From the NCBI RefSeq assembly GCF_010500865.1, contig NZ_JAAAWN010000015.1:42539-106538 (forward strand): a DNA stretch of 64,000 bases, written 5' to 3'. The position numbers and the translations under genes are program-made. The notes beneath the pieces were generated by a model. That model was not told the origin of the DNA. It saw nothing but the letters and a program-made list of their open reading frames with translations, and did not search any database. This stretch comes from Alteromonas profundi (GTDB lineage: Bacteria; Pseudomonadota; Gammaproteobacteria; Enterobacterales; Alteromonadaceae). Positions 1 through 8,907 of the stretch are shown in pieces (position 1 is the first letter of the stretch; every line of letters begins with the position of its first letter).

Positions 1-837
1 CATACAGCGAACTGCGCCTTCACCAGAAGGTGCAACCATGTCAAAACCATCAGATGTAGCGCCATAACCCACCACTTCACCATAAATTTTTGCGCCCCGG
101 GCTAACGCATGTTCAAGTTCTTCCACAACCACCATACCGCCGCCGCCAGAACTAACGAATCCATCTCGTGCAGCATCATAGGTACGTGACGCTACAGCCG
201 GGTTATCGTTATACTTAGAGCTTAAAGCGCCCATAGCATCGAACTGACTTGAAAGCGCCCAGTGAAGTTCTTCACCGCCACCGGCAAAAACCACGTCCTG
301 CTTACCTAATTGAATAAGCTCAAGCGCGTTACCGATACAGTGCGCACTCGTTGCGCATGCAGAGGCAATAGAGTAGTTAACCCCACGAATTTTAAACGGC
401 GTAGCCAAACATGCAGACACGGTAGAGGCCATACAACGCGGTACCATATAAGGCCCAACACGTTTAACGCCCTTTTCCCGTAACACATCAGCCGACAATA
501 CTTGGTTTTCCGACGAAGCCCCGCCAGAGCCCGCAATTATACCCGTACGCTCGTTAGATACGTCTTTGTCTTCTAAGCCAGAATCTTCGATTGCTTGTTG
601 CATTGCCACGTACGCATATGCCGCGGCATCGCCCATAAAGCGCATAGCTTTACGGTCTATATGTTCTTTAAGGTCAATATCAATATTGCCCCATACTTGG
701 CTGCGAAGCCCCATTTCAGCGAACTGTTCTGAAAATGTAATGCCCGACTTGCCCGCTTTTAGAGAAGCCAGCACATCTTGTTTATTTACCCCGATGCTTG
801 AAACAATACCAAGCCCGGTGATTACTGCTCTTTTCAT
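1..837 (-). CDS. fabB: 3-oxoacyl-ACP synthase I FabB (partial, 3' end outside window)
   Basis: This is the N-terminal 279 residues of a beta-ketoacyl-ACP synthase I, which condenses malonyl-ACP with acyl-ACP in type II fatty-acid synthesis and is needed for unsaturated fatty acids. The protein starts [16 protein letters not shown]. It carries the thiolase-fold nucleophile region [14 protein letters not shown] near residue 163, where the first Cys of ACATSA is the acyl-binding cysteine. The frame is open to base 1, so about 125 C-terminal residues, including the two active-site histidines, lie outside. It is divergent from mnmC, as in many gammaproteobacteria. FabB rather than FabF is chosen from the start sequence and the mnmC neighbour. 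Confidence 0.95.
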   Translation of the reverse strand, partial: MKRAVITGLGIVSSIGVNKQDVLASLKAGKSGITFSEQFAEMGLRSQVWGNIDIDLKEHIDRKAMRFMGDAAAYAYVAMQQAIEDSGLEDKDVSNERTGIIAGSGGASSENQVLSADVLREKGVKRVGPYMVPRCMASTVSACLATPFKIRGVNYSIASACATSAHCIGNALELIQLGKQDVVFAGGGEELHWALSSQFDAMGALSSKYNDNPAVASRTYDAARDGFVSSGGGGMVVVEELEHALARGAKIYGEVVGYGATSDGFDMVAPSGEGAVRCM

Positions 838-1151
838 AGTTTACCCTTTGCGTTGATGCGCCCTATGGTAACGATTTTGAATAATAAAGTGGTCTGCTCT
901 GCATTTGTACGCACACCCACTTATTCCTATTGGTTGTTATTGTTGTATTCATTGTTACTGTGAACGTCATACTGTTGATAATGTAGCATGAATTCTGGAT
1001 TTGGCGACCACGCCCGCCTTAAGTGTTCACAAAACATTCATCTCTACACCGACAAAACGAAAATTAAACGTAGAGTTACAAGCACTGCGCTGCGCTTTTT
1101 AGTAAAATATACGCATTTGACCAGTCTTAGATTAGCGAGCCCGAAGAAAAC
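838..1151. other. fabB-mnmC divergent intergenic region
   Basis: This 314-bp gap separates two divergent genes and must hold both promoters. I see no open reading frame with a ribosome site. A FadR-like half-conserved site lies at 886-902, close upstream of fabB. The stretch around 1080-1130 before the mnmC GTG is AT-rich. No RNA gene or hairpin terminator is evident. Confidence 0.5.
886..902. promoter_or_regulatory. weak candidate FadR-binding site at fabB
   Basis: The 17-mer AAGTGGTCTGCTCTGCA shares about 11 positions with the E. coli FadR consensus (AACTGGTCNGACCAGTT, N counted as a match), including the TGGTCNG half. It lies about 50 bp upstream of the fabB start. In E. coli FadR activates fabB, so the location makes sense. 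The second half-site is poor, so this is a weak call. Confidence 0.3.
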
Positions 1152-3206
1152 GTGAAATCACCTCAAGCACAAGTTCACTTTAACGATAATGGTATTCCTG
1201 TCGCCTCCCAATTCGATGATGTTTACTTCTCTAACGATAGTGGCATTGATGAAACCCAACACGTTTTCATTGACGGCAACGACTTACTCGCGCGCTGGCA
1301 GCATTGGTCACATTCACAATTTGTGATTGCCGAGACAGGGTTTGGCACTGGGCTTAACTTCCTCGTGGTGATGCAAGCGTTCGCGCAATTTAGACGTGAG
1401 AACCCAACCCACCCCTTAAAGCGTCTTCATTTCTTAACGACGGAGAAATTTCCGTTACCCAAAGACGATATGGCACGGGCACTCAGTGCGTTTCCTTCAC
1501 TAAGTGGCATGGTAACGGCACTACTAAATCAGTACCCCCTTGCATTAGATGGCTGCCATAGGCGCCATTTTAGCGACTACTCAACTACCTTAGACCTATG
1601 GATTGGTGATGTGCATCACCTTTTACCTCAATGGCATTCACCGAAAGCGGGATTAATTGATGCGTGGTTTTTAGATGGCTTTGCGCCAAGCAAAAACCCA
1701 GATATGTGGACAGATAACCTATTTAGCCAAATGGCCAGGCTGTCGAAAGTGGGGGCAACCTTTGGCACTTTTACTGCGGCAGGCGTAGTTAAACGTGGCT
1801 TAGCCGCCGTTGGCTTTGAGATTAAAAAGCGTAACGGATTTGGGCGTAAACGAGACATGCTAACTGGGGTGTTTAATGCAGAAAAAACACCTTCAACTAC
1901 ACGTGAAGGCCCCTATTACCGCTATAACCAAAGCCCCCTTTACGCTGGCGATAGCGTTATTGTGGTGGGGTCTGGGTTAGCTGCAGCACTTACTACGTTA
2001 GCACTCGCTAAACGGGGCATTAAGGTTACGCTTTGCCACGATAAAGCGACCCTTGCCTCTGGCGCCTCCGGCAATCCCCAAGGCGGCTTTTACCCCCAGC
2101 TACATTCCCAGGTAAGCCTTGCTAGTCGTCTACAAGCACACAGCTTTTTATTTGCACGTAATTTTTACGACGATGTCATTGCCCAAGCTGGTAGCGGTAA
2201 GGTAAGTCATGATTTTTGCGGCGTAGTGCAACTTAACTTTAACCCCAAGGTTGCGCAACGACAGCAAAAATTAATTGAAAATAGTGTATGGCCAGAAGGT
2301 CTCATTCACTACGCGTCATCAGACTTCATTTGCCAAAAAGCGCAAGTACAGCTTGCCCAAGATGGCCTATTTATACCTCAAGGCGGCTGGCTGTCGCCCC
2401 CCGAACTGGTTGCTGCGCTTATTGAGCAAGCTAGGGCTTTGGGCTGCGTTTCACTACTGCCCATGCATACGTTTAGCCATTACGAACGTAAATATCTCGA
2501 AGGTGAAAAGCCGTCAGTGCTGGCACATTTTGACAATGGCGCGACACTACAAGCTAAGCATCTTATATTGGCATTAGGTGCAGGCGCTGTTGCATCTTCT
2601 TCATTTACGTCGCTGCCGCTGCGCCCAGTAAGGGGGCAAGTAGAGGCTATTCCTAGTCAGGCGCCCATAAACCAATTAGCCACTGTGCTTTGTCATAAAG
2701 GCTATATGACACCTGCCTATAATCATCGCCATGCTCTAGGGTCAACGTATGGCAAAAATGACTTAGACATTGAGGTGCGTAGTGAGGATACACAACAAAA
2801 CCTCGTTACTCACCAAAAAGCAATGGAAGGAAATAATTTGGTTGAACAGCTAACCCATGATGGTACCGCGCGAGCAGCTACACGGTTAGGTTCACCCGAT
2901 CATCAGCCGCTATCGGGCATGTTAACCAATTATAATGCGTTAAAATCGCGCTACGAAGGGTTGTCCCTTGGAAAACCCCTACACAAAGAATGCGCCCTTC
3001 CAGATGAACCTGTAAGCACCCTGTGCTGTTTAGGCTCACGAGGGCTCACTACTGCGCCACTTATGGCAGAGTTATTGGTGAGTGAACTAACCCATGCGCC
3101 GCTTCCGCTAGATAACGATTTATGCCGAGGTGTGCATCCAGCGAGGTTTATGGTGCGCGATTGCATTCGAGGGATCATGGGCGACACCTCGAATGAAAAT
3201 GATTAG
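1152..3206 (+). CDS. mnmC: bifunctional tRNA mnm5s2U biosynthesis protein MnmC
   Basis: MnmC carries out the last two steps of 5-methylaminomethyl-2-thiouridine formation at the wobble base of tRNA. The FAD-dependent C-terminal domain removes the carboxymethyl group and the N-terminal SAM-dependent domain methylates the product. Of 684 residues, the first ~250 are the methyltransferase (glycine motif AETGFGTGLNFL near residue 60, WFLDGFAPSKNPDMW near 170). From about residue 270 a dinucleotide-binding motif VIVVGSGLAAALTTLALAKR opens the oxidoreductase domain. The C-terminal GSRGLTTAPLMAELL is typical. Translation starts with GTG. The last 4 bases overlap the convergent lipoprotein gene at 3203. 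Confidence 0.96.
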   Translation: MKSPQAQVHFNDNGIPVASQFDDVYFSNDSGIDETQHVFIDGNDLLARWQHWSHSQFVIAETGFGTGLNFLVVMQAFAQFRRENPTHPLKRLHFLTTEKFPLPKDDMARALSAFPSLSGMVTALLNQYPLALDGCHRRHFSDYSTTLDLWIGDVHHLLPQWHSPKAGLIDAWFLDGFAPSKNPDMWTDNLFSQMARLSKVGATFGTFTAAGVVKRGLAAVGFEIKKRNGFGRKRDMLTGVFNAEKTPSTTREGPYYRYNQSPLYAGDSVIVVGSGLAAALTTLALAKRGIKVTLCHDKATLASGASGNPQGGFYPQLHSQVSLASRLQAHSFLFARNFYDDVIAQAGSGKVSHDFCGVVQLNFNPKVAQRQQKLIENSVWPEGLIHYASSDFICQKAQVQLAQDGLFIPQGGWLSPPELVAALIEQARALGCVSLLPMHTFSHYERKYLEGEKPSVLAHFDNGATLQAKHLILALGAGAVASSSFTSLPLRPVRGQVEAIPSQAPINQLATVLCHKGYMTPAYNHRHALGSTYGKNDLDIEVRSEDTQQNLVTHQKAMEGNNLVEQLTHDGTARAATRLGSPDHQPLSGMLTNYNALKSRYEGLSLGKPLHKECALPDEPVSTLCCLGSRGLTTAPLMAELLVSELTHAPLPLDNDLCRGVHPARFMVRDCIRGIMGDTSNEND

Positions 3207-3928
3207 GGTGCAGTAGATACCATGCTGGTCGCTTTGTTTAAATCCATAACGATAAACGCGGGTATATAGATATTCGCGCTCGCTACTATTTGTTTATCTT
3301 GCATAGACACAATACGAGCATTCACTCTTACACCGCGATCATCTTCAATTAAGGTTCCTGTCACCACGTGGTCTATGCCAACTTGCTTCGCTAGCCTGTT
3401 AGCGTCTCTGGATAACACAAAATCCCCATAAGGGGTTACAGTAATGTTACCGGCAAGCTTAAAATCCACCATGGCCAAACCAAAATCTTGTAATTCCGCA
3501 ATTAAGTTTTCTGATAGTTGATTGCCCAGCACCGTGCCTTCACTTAACGACTCAGTTAAACGAACAAAACTGGTAACCCCGACGCGGTCGTTTTGCGTAA
3601 GTCTTGTGGTCTTATCCATTAACGCCATAGCAAGCTGCGATGCATAGTCATTTAGTTGCTTATGGGTTTGTGAAGGTGAAAAGCCGCTTCGCAGTGGATC
3701 ACGGTAACCCGGTTCTACAGCAAGGTGCTGTTGATACTCGCGATCCCGTGAATCGGGGGTATACACTAAGCCCGAACCTTTAGGAACAGGTACCGGCTGG
3801 GCATCGTGGGAAATTTCACCATCATCGCCTAACCAAAACGAGCCTACAGACTGTGTGCTAGAACACCCTGAAAGACTAAGTATTAGAGCACCTGTAACCG
3901 CGCCGAGAATGTATCCCTTGAATTCCAT
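3203..3928 (-). CDS. FlgO-domain outer-membrane lipoprotein (copy 1)
   Basis: A 241-residue lipoprotein with signal peptide and lipobox LSGC (Cys22). Its C-terminal half (about residues 75-235) matches the FlgO fold by pattern: DFKLAGNITVTPYGDFVLSRD, then VVTGTLIEDDRGVRVNARIVSMQDKQIVASA. FlgO in Vibrio is an outer-membrane component of the flagellar H ring. No flagellar genes are seen here, so the role is open. It is the last of three tandem paralogues transcribed leftward, 2 bp downstream of copy 2, and its 3' end overlaps mnmC tail to tail by 4 bp. Confidence 0.82.
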   Translation of the reverse strand: MEFKGYILGAVTGALILSLSGCSSTQSVGSFWLGDDGEISHDAQPVPVPKGSGLVYTPDSRDREYQQHLAVEPGYRDPLRSGFSPSQTHKQLNDYASQLAMALMDKTTRLTQNDRVGVTSFVRLTESLSEGTVLGNQLSENLIAELQDFGLAMVDFKLAGNITVTPYGDFVLSRDANRLAKQVGIDHVVTGTLIEDDRGVRVNARIVSMQDKQIVASANIYIPAFIVMDLNKATSMVSTAP

Positions 3929-3930
3929 GA

Positions 3931-4695
3931 TTAACCCCGGCTTAGTTTAACACCATCACGCATGCCATTTTGCTGGCTGCCGTCACTTGGAATAAGCGCA
4001 TCAACCACATAAAAAGGCACTAACATTTGCGCGCTTGCTACAACTGCACGAGAGTTAATACCCAATATTCTTGCATTCACTAATACACCGCCTTGATGCT
4101 TGGCCATTGTACCGGTTAATACGTACTCGATAGGCAAGCTACTGCTTAATTCTAAGTAATCGCGACTTAAAACAAAATCGCCCCCTTCGGTAATACGGAT
4201 GTAATCAGTGGCTTTAAAGTCAATAACTGGCACCCGAAACTTGTGAAGTTCATGCACAAAAGATTCTGCCATTTGACGCCCGAGTAAATCGGTAGTTTGT
4301 AAGTTAGTATCTAACAACGCGAAGTGGGTTACACCAATGGGGGTTTTTTCATTGACATATTCCATGTTGGCAATAAGATCTTGGGTCATGTTTTTCACAT
4401 AATCGCCAATATGCTTTGTAAGTGGCCTGCCCTTATACGCGCCTTGCACACTTGAATATAGCGGCGGTTGCCCGATAGCGCCGTAAGCATCCATGTCTTG
4501 CTCATCAGCCTTATCATCGTCTTCGTTATTTACTAAAGGCGCACGGTCTATTGCAGTAATATCTACCACATTCATCGACTGAAATTCTGTTTGTTGCTGT
4601 GCATTCTCATCATTGTCGCTCATCATTGCGCAACCAGAGGTGATTACGCTTAACCCTATAATGATTAACGCTACGGGAGTATTAAAAGCATTCAT
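3931..4695 (-). CDS. FlgO-domain outer-membrane lipoprotein (copy 2)
   Basis: A 254-residue lipoprotein (lipobox TSGC, Cys22) and the middle of three tandem paralogues. After an acidic, probably unstructured linker (about residues 25-75, rich in D/E/N/Q) comes the same domain as its neighbours: DFKATDYIRITEGGDFVLSRDY, then YVLTGTMAKHQGGVLVNARILGINSRAVVASA. The FlgO family assignment is by pattern. Gaps of 2 and 4 bp to the adjacent genes indicate one transcript. The divergence between copies shows an old duplication. Its cellular partner is unknown. Confidence 0.82.
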   Translation of the reverse strand: MNAFNTPVALIIIGLSVITSGCAMMSDNDENAQQQTEFQSMNVVDITAIDRAPLVNNEDDDKADEQDMDAYGAIGQPPLYSSVQGAYKGRPLTKHIGDYVKNMTQDLIANMEYVNEKTPIGVTHFALLDTNLQTTDLLGRQMAESFVHELHKFRVPVIDFKATDYIRITEGGDFVLSRDYLELSSSLPIEYVLTGTMAKHQGGVLVNARILGINSRAVVASAQMLVPFYVVDALIPSDGSQQNGMRDGVKLSRG

Positions 4696-4699
4696 CCTG

Positions 4700-5317
4700 C
4701 TACCTCATACCTTCAGTTCTGTACAGTTTGCCATGTCGGCTGGTGACCTGTTCCCTCTCCCAAAATAACTCAGCAGGAAAGAATCGTGTGGCCGCTGCAA
4801 CTACATTTTTTGTTCGTACGTTAATAATACGTGCGTTTACCATTGCGCCAGCTTGTTGCTGAACCAAGGTGCCAGTAATGTAATAGTCGACGCGTTCAAC
4901 ATCTGAAAGCTGTTCGATATTGCGGGTAAGCACCCTATCACTTTCATCGTTAATCATTATATCGTTCGATAATTTGAATTCTTGAGTAGTAAACCCCCTT
5001 TTCGAGGCTTCAGTAATCATGCCCTGCTCGAGTTGGTGACCTAGCATCATTAAGGGGTGCTGATCATCACCGTTATATTTCATCGTATCAGCAGGCACAA
5101 ACCCTACGACTGCATAGCGCGCCTGACGGGCCGGGCGTACCCCGGCAAACAGCTCGTTTGCTAAGATATAGGTGTGATATTCTACATTCCCTAACGCGGG
5201 TACATTTGGCACCTCGGCCTGTTCCATTTGTGTATCTTTCGTGGTGGAAGTAGCACAGCCGCCCAACAAGGTTACCAGCGCCACTGTTACAAGTAGCGGT
5301 TTATTACAACCCAACAT
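4700..5317 (-). CDS. FlgO-domain outer-membrane lipoprotein (copy 3)
   Basis: A 205-residue lipoprotein (lipobox LGGC, Cys21) and the promoter-proximal member of the tandem set. The domain is recognisable but more divergent: EFKLSNDIMINDESDRVLTR instead of DFK...DFVLSRD, followed by YYITGTLVQQQAGAMVNARIINVRTKNVVAAA. The TGT...VNARI...VVA core is shared by all three copies. It is probably anchored to the inner leaflet of the outer membrane, since no Asp follows the lipidated Cys. A promoter should lie in the 329-bp gap upstream. Confidence 0.8.
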   Translation of the reverse strand: MLGCNKPLLVTVALVTLLGGCATSTTKDTQMEQAEVPNVPALGNVEYHTYILANELFAGVRPARQARYAVVGFVPADTMKYNGDDQHPLMMLGHQLEQGMITEASKRGFTTQEFKLSNDIMINDESDRVLTRNIEQLSDVERVDYYITGTLVQQQAGAMVNARIINVRTKNVVAAATRFFPAELFWEREQVTSRHGKLYRTEGMR

Positions 5318-5646
5318 ACATTCACCTAGGCTTTAATTAATCTGTGGCATACGCGCACATTGCGTGGTTAAATTCATTGTGCGTCAGAAGTATTGACGCG
5401 CGTATTGCTGCGCTGCAATTATTGCACCAAAATTGGCTATTTCTGCTAAGCATGACAACAGTTAGCCTAAGGCCTTGATAATTGTGAGGTGAAGGCAACA
5501 AAGTACGACAAAATGCTTACCTCCTTAGCATAATTGGCCCGCAGAAAAGGGCGCGAAAACCTTGGCCGCATAGCGGCAAGCGGAAGAATATTGCCGCTCT
5601 TAACTATTTAAGCGCGGCAAGGTTGTTGGTTTTAAGAAGAAACCAC
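5318..5646. other. intergenic region upstream of the FlgO-like operon
   Basis: This 329-bp gap lies between two leftward transcription units, so it should hold the terminator of the upstream pair and the promoter of the lipoprotein operon. A stem TTGCCGC (5591-5597) / GCGGCAA (5614-5620) lies just past the stop of the PEGA lipoprotein gene. It lacks a clean T-run and may or may not terminate. No coding frame with a ribosome site was found. Confidence 0.45.
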
Positions 5647-6906
5647 TCACTTTAGGACAAACTCAAACTTATTGCTTTTACTCTCAGCAATGTCGATGGT
5701 GCCTAAATCATACTTGATGCCTCTACCGGTTATCTCTGCATGATACGCCCCATTAAGTAAACGTGTTTCTATCTCAAGTCCTCTGCGCCCCATTCGTTCT
5801 TTAAAGCTGATGGCCTCTCCCTGAGAGGGCTTTAACGTGACTTCAACCCTCTCTCTATATAAGGTGTTCACCTTAAAGCTAAGCACTACATCAAGGGGCA
5901 CTTGATACGCGAGCGCGGGCAAAGTAAAAACCGTGTTTAAGGTTTCGTTAGGCCGAATACTAACCCTCTTTTGTAACAGCACTTCATCATTTTGTGTACT
6001 GATAGCTGCCACAGAGTAGTCACCCGCAGGGAGCGTGGTGGTGGGCTTCACGGGGTATTGACGCCCCTTAGTGGAGGTTATCGTATAGCGTACGTCGCTT
6101 CGAGTTGGCGAGATAACAAGCTCACCATATTGTGCAACATCCTGTTTTAGTTTATCTGGATCATTAAGCGGCGCTCCCGTTACAGACACCACCTCTACCG
6201 CCCCCTGCTGCGCTGAAGCCTCTGAAACCCGTAAACTATGTTCAGCGCTCACGCTTCTTGTAGGTTTAAGCTGGATAGATTCGGTCGTTAACCTATTTTT
6301 AGTAATCGTGACTGTCACTCTATGTTCATCATATCCAGACTTGCTCACCTTCACTTCGTAGCGCCCCTCCGGCAGCTTTAAACCTTCATGATATTTGTGA
6401 GGTGTTCCATATAGAGTAATTTTAGCGTCACGGGGCGATACATCCAGCTTCAAGCGCCCTAGGCCCGTGCTTCCGTTAGCCTGCGTTAACTGGGCAAGTT
6501 GATAGAAGTCTAGGGTTAAGCCTTTGCTTATAGAAATTTGTGTGGCGCCGGTCCCCACATTAGCCGTTAATAAATAGTTGCCGGGGCGTAAGTAGTTTCG
6601 CTTATATAATGTGCGTTTAGCGCCCACGCCGTTTATCGGTTCCAGACTAAAAACCACATTACTTTTCCAGTTGTCTATCTCAACTTTAACGCCTTTTCCA
6701 TACTTCACACTGTGAACACGATTTTCTTCTACTTGGGATAGAAGAAAATCCACATCGAGATATTTTAATACCGACTCTATGCCCCAGCCTGTGGTACTAG
6801 ATACGCCCTCTTCTTTCGCGACATCGAGAAGTTTCGTGGTTTTTGAACACGACGTTATAAAAATAGATCCCACGACTAGGGCGGCAAGTTTAATGTGTTT
6901 ACTCAC
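5647..6906 (-). CDS. PEGA-domain lipoprotein of unknown function
   Basis: A lipoprotein of 419 residues when started at the GTG at 6906. That start gives a clean signal peptide (basic SKHIK, hydrophobic stretch, lipobox ITSC) and has GGGGAG 5 bases upstream; a longer ATG start at 6939 would bury the signal. A PEGA-like surface domain is seen at about residues 150-205 (LKLDVSPRDAKITLYG...LPEGRYEVKVSKSGYDEHRV). A second beta-rich repeat follows (SDVRYTITSTKGRQYPVKPTTTLPAGDYSVAAIS), so it may be a stack of PEGA/Ig-like modules. It overlaps the upstream membrane-protein gene by 8 bp (GTGAGTAA), indicating translational coupling. The function is unknown. Confidence 0.75.
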   Translation of the reverse strand: MSKHIKLAALVVGSIFITSCSKTTKLLDVAKEEGVSSTTGWGIESVLKYLDVDFLLSQVEENRVHSVKYGKGVKVEIDNWKSNVVFSLEPINGVGAKRTLYKRNYLRPGNYLLTANVGTGATQISISKGLTLDFYQLAQLTQANGSTGLGRLKLDVSPRDAKITLYGTPHKYHEGLKLPEGRYEVKVSKSGYDEHRVTVTITKNRLTTESIQLKPTRSVSAEHSLRVSEASAQQGAVEVVSVTGAPLNDPDKLKQDVAQYGELVISPTRSDVRYTITSTKGRQYPVKPTTTLPAGDYSVAAISTQNDEVLLQKRVSIRPNETLNTVFTLPALAYQVPLDVVLSFKVNTLYRERVEVTLKPSQGEAISFKERMGRRGLEIETRLLNGAYHAEITGRGIKYDLGTIDIAESKSNKFEFVLK

Positions 6907-8428
6907 TGGCGCTCCCCACTGCATCTTCAATGAGTCCACTTATCGACTCGAACGCCACGAACTCTGCGTACAGGTGAGTATTATCAGAAAGTAACTGATA
7001 GAGCTCTGACATTGCTCTATCAACAAGCACTTCATTATTTTTCAAAGCTTGATTAATAACCTCCCCAATAACGATATCTTTGCCTGCAGATTTACATTCC
7101 TCAATAATCGCATCAAATAACTGGTTCTGGCGCTCAGTCGCTTGTTGTAAGCGTGCCTGCAAGGCATCTTCACTTTCTACAGATGCTTGGGTAACCTTTG
7201 AGGGCATAAACAGGGTGTCATTAGTGATAAATTGGGCTACTTGGGTGGCACAATACTTCCTGCTTGCCTCACTTTTTCCGCTGGTTATTTTCTTAGGGAA
7301 AGTATTCACATTGCGCCGCATAATAAGGGTTTGGTTGTTGGTCACCGGCTGTTGTTTACCGGCTACGGTAAGCCGCGTTGCTGCGCTGCTATCCCCATAG
7401 GTAATATTGCCGGTCACTTTACATACTAGTTTGCAATGTAGCTCCATAGAGGGTATTTCATCTGTCACCTTCGACTTTAACAAGCTCTCAGGCAAAAATT
7501 GATTGAGGGTTTCAACTAACCGTGTATTTAGCGCACTGCCTAATTCTTCATTCGATGGCTTAAAATAGCGCCTATCGTATTCGGCCTTTTTCTCATAGGC
7601 TTCTATTTCTTCTTCGCCCGTAAGATCGTCTATTTCTACAAAGGTAGCTACGCTGGGGTACCATTGACTGGAGGTTCTCAGTTGGTTTGCAATGTATAGC
7701 AATACCCCAGAAGATGCGGCTGGGGACTGGTTAGAGAGCTTATTGAGCAGTTCGATTAAGTAGGTGATATATACCTGACGTATTTTTTGAAAATCCCGTT
7801 TAGCTTTCCGCCGTTTAAAAGGTTGTAGAAAACGAATAGGTTTTGAAGCGGTTAGATAGCTCTGATAATACTGCAACCTATTATTTCTTCGTGCCGCTTT
7901 ATATAACGCGGAAGCCGCACTGGCATTATGCAGTTTGTTGATAAAAACGTACCAAAGCAAAAAGAAGCCAACGAGGGTAAGCTCATTTACCCAGCTTTTA
8001 AAACCGCTTACTGAAGGGTACTCTTTTAAGGGGGTGACACCAAAAGCGCTAAAGTAGGTATCATTGCTGATGAAATCACTTAGATCTTGGCTAATTACAC
8101 CGTATTTTTTATACGCTGCGCCTTGAAATATCAGATGATTTTTTACCGCAGGGTAATAAGGCTTTCCCTCTACCAGCTTAGGAGGAACGTCGTCGTACAC
8201 AAAATAGCGGGGAACACCGTATGCATGTACAACAAAGAGAAATAACAAAAAGAAGGGCGTGCCAAGTAAGAGTTTTCTTTTCCAATATTTAGTAACTACC
8301 TCGGTACCAATATAACAAAAGAATAATGCAGCTGCCCAAAATAAAAGGGTACTGCCCCACCCCAATAGAAACACTTTTATGAATCCGATCACTTCGCATA
8401 ATCCATTAAAAAATAACGGTACAACCAC
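6899..8428 (-). CDS. unrecognised membrane protein with large cytoplasmic domain
   Basis: I do not recognise this 509-residue protein. Three hydrophobic stretches are visible at about residues 14-42, 54-70 and 150-165. The stretch between the second and third (YFVYDDVPPKLVEGKPYY...) is probably periplasmic. About 340 polar residues follow the third helix, beginning with a basic segment (KAARRNNRLQYYQ, PFKRRKAKRDFQK), so that part is likely cytosolic. It is rich in charged helices and ends near GLIEDAVGSASE. It is translationally coupled to the PEGA lipoprotein downstream, so the two probably form an envelope-spanning pair. No catalytic motif was identified. Confidence 0.65.
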   Translation of the reverse strand: MVVPLFFNGLCEVIGFIKVFLLGWGSTLLFWAAALFFCYIGTEVVTKYWKRKLLLGTPFFLLFLFVVHAYGVPRYFVYDDVPPKLVEGKPYYPAVKNHLIFQGAAYKKYGVISQDLSDFISNDTYFSAFGVTPLKEYPSVSGFKSWVNELTLVGFFLLWYVFINKLHNASAASALYKAARRNNRLQYYQSYLTASKPIRFLQPFKRRKAKRDFQKIRQVYITYLIELLNKLSNQSPAASSGVLLYIANQLRTSSQWYPSVATFVEIDDLTGEEEIEAYEKKAEYDRRYFKPSNEELGSALNTRLVETLNQFLPESLLKSKVTDEIPSMELHCKLVCKVTGNITYGDSSAATRLTVAGKQQPVTNNQTLIMRRNVNTFPKKITSGKSEASRKYCATQVAQFITNDTLFMPSKVTQASVESEDALQARLQQATERQNQLFDAIIEECKSAGKDIVIGEVINQALKNNEVLVDRAMSELYQLLSDNTHLYAEFVAFESISGLIEDAVGSASE

Positions 8429-8547
8429 GCATTTATTGTTTTGTATTCGTGCTTTAGCGTGAACCTAAATTGAGATTAAATGAGTTAGCTTATTGATTCA
8501 ACATAATTTACGAAGAGAAAGGGGGTTCATGGGGCGCTAAGGACACA

Positions 8548-8844
8548 TTAAGTAGCCGACATTAGTCGCTGCCACATAGCCGACACTAAGACGGCATCAC
8601 CTTCATCTAGCTCATTGTTAGCAAACGCGCTTTCTAAGCTAGCGAGCACTCGTTCATTTAACGTATCCATGGTTGCATCGTCTTGCATCTCTACCTGACG
8701 AGATTCTACCGCGAAATGTCCTTGCAAGTAGCTCGCGATAAAAAGCTCATCATCACTACCATGGTTAACTACATCGTCTAATGCAGCTTCAATGTTAGCA
8801 ATTTTGTCTACCACGTGTTGTGGTGCAGCAGCGGGTGGTAACAA
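8548..8844 (-). CDS. yfcL: YfcL family protein
   Basis: A 98-residue acidic protein matching the YfcL pattern: a helical start, DELFIASYLQGHFAVESRQVE near residues 33-53, then a C-terminal helix ending VLVSAMWQRLM. In E. coli yfcL sits between mnmC and epmC, and the same neighbourhood is seen here with insertions. The function is not established. ATG is preceded by AGGAG on the minus strand (bases 8849-8853). Confidence 0.8.
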   Translation of the reverse strand: MLPPAAAPQHVVDKIANIEAALDDVVNHGSDDELFIASYLQGHFAVESRQVEMQDDATMDTLNERVLASLESAFANNELDEGDAVLVSAMWQRLMSAT

Positions 8845-8907
8845 TGTATTCTCCTACTTTAATAATGTTTAAATTTTCACTCTGTTAGGTGAATTAACGA
8901 CGTTGAT

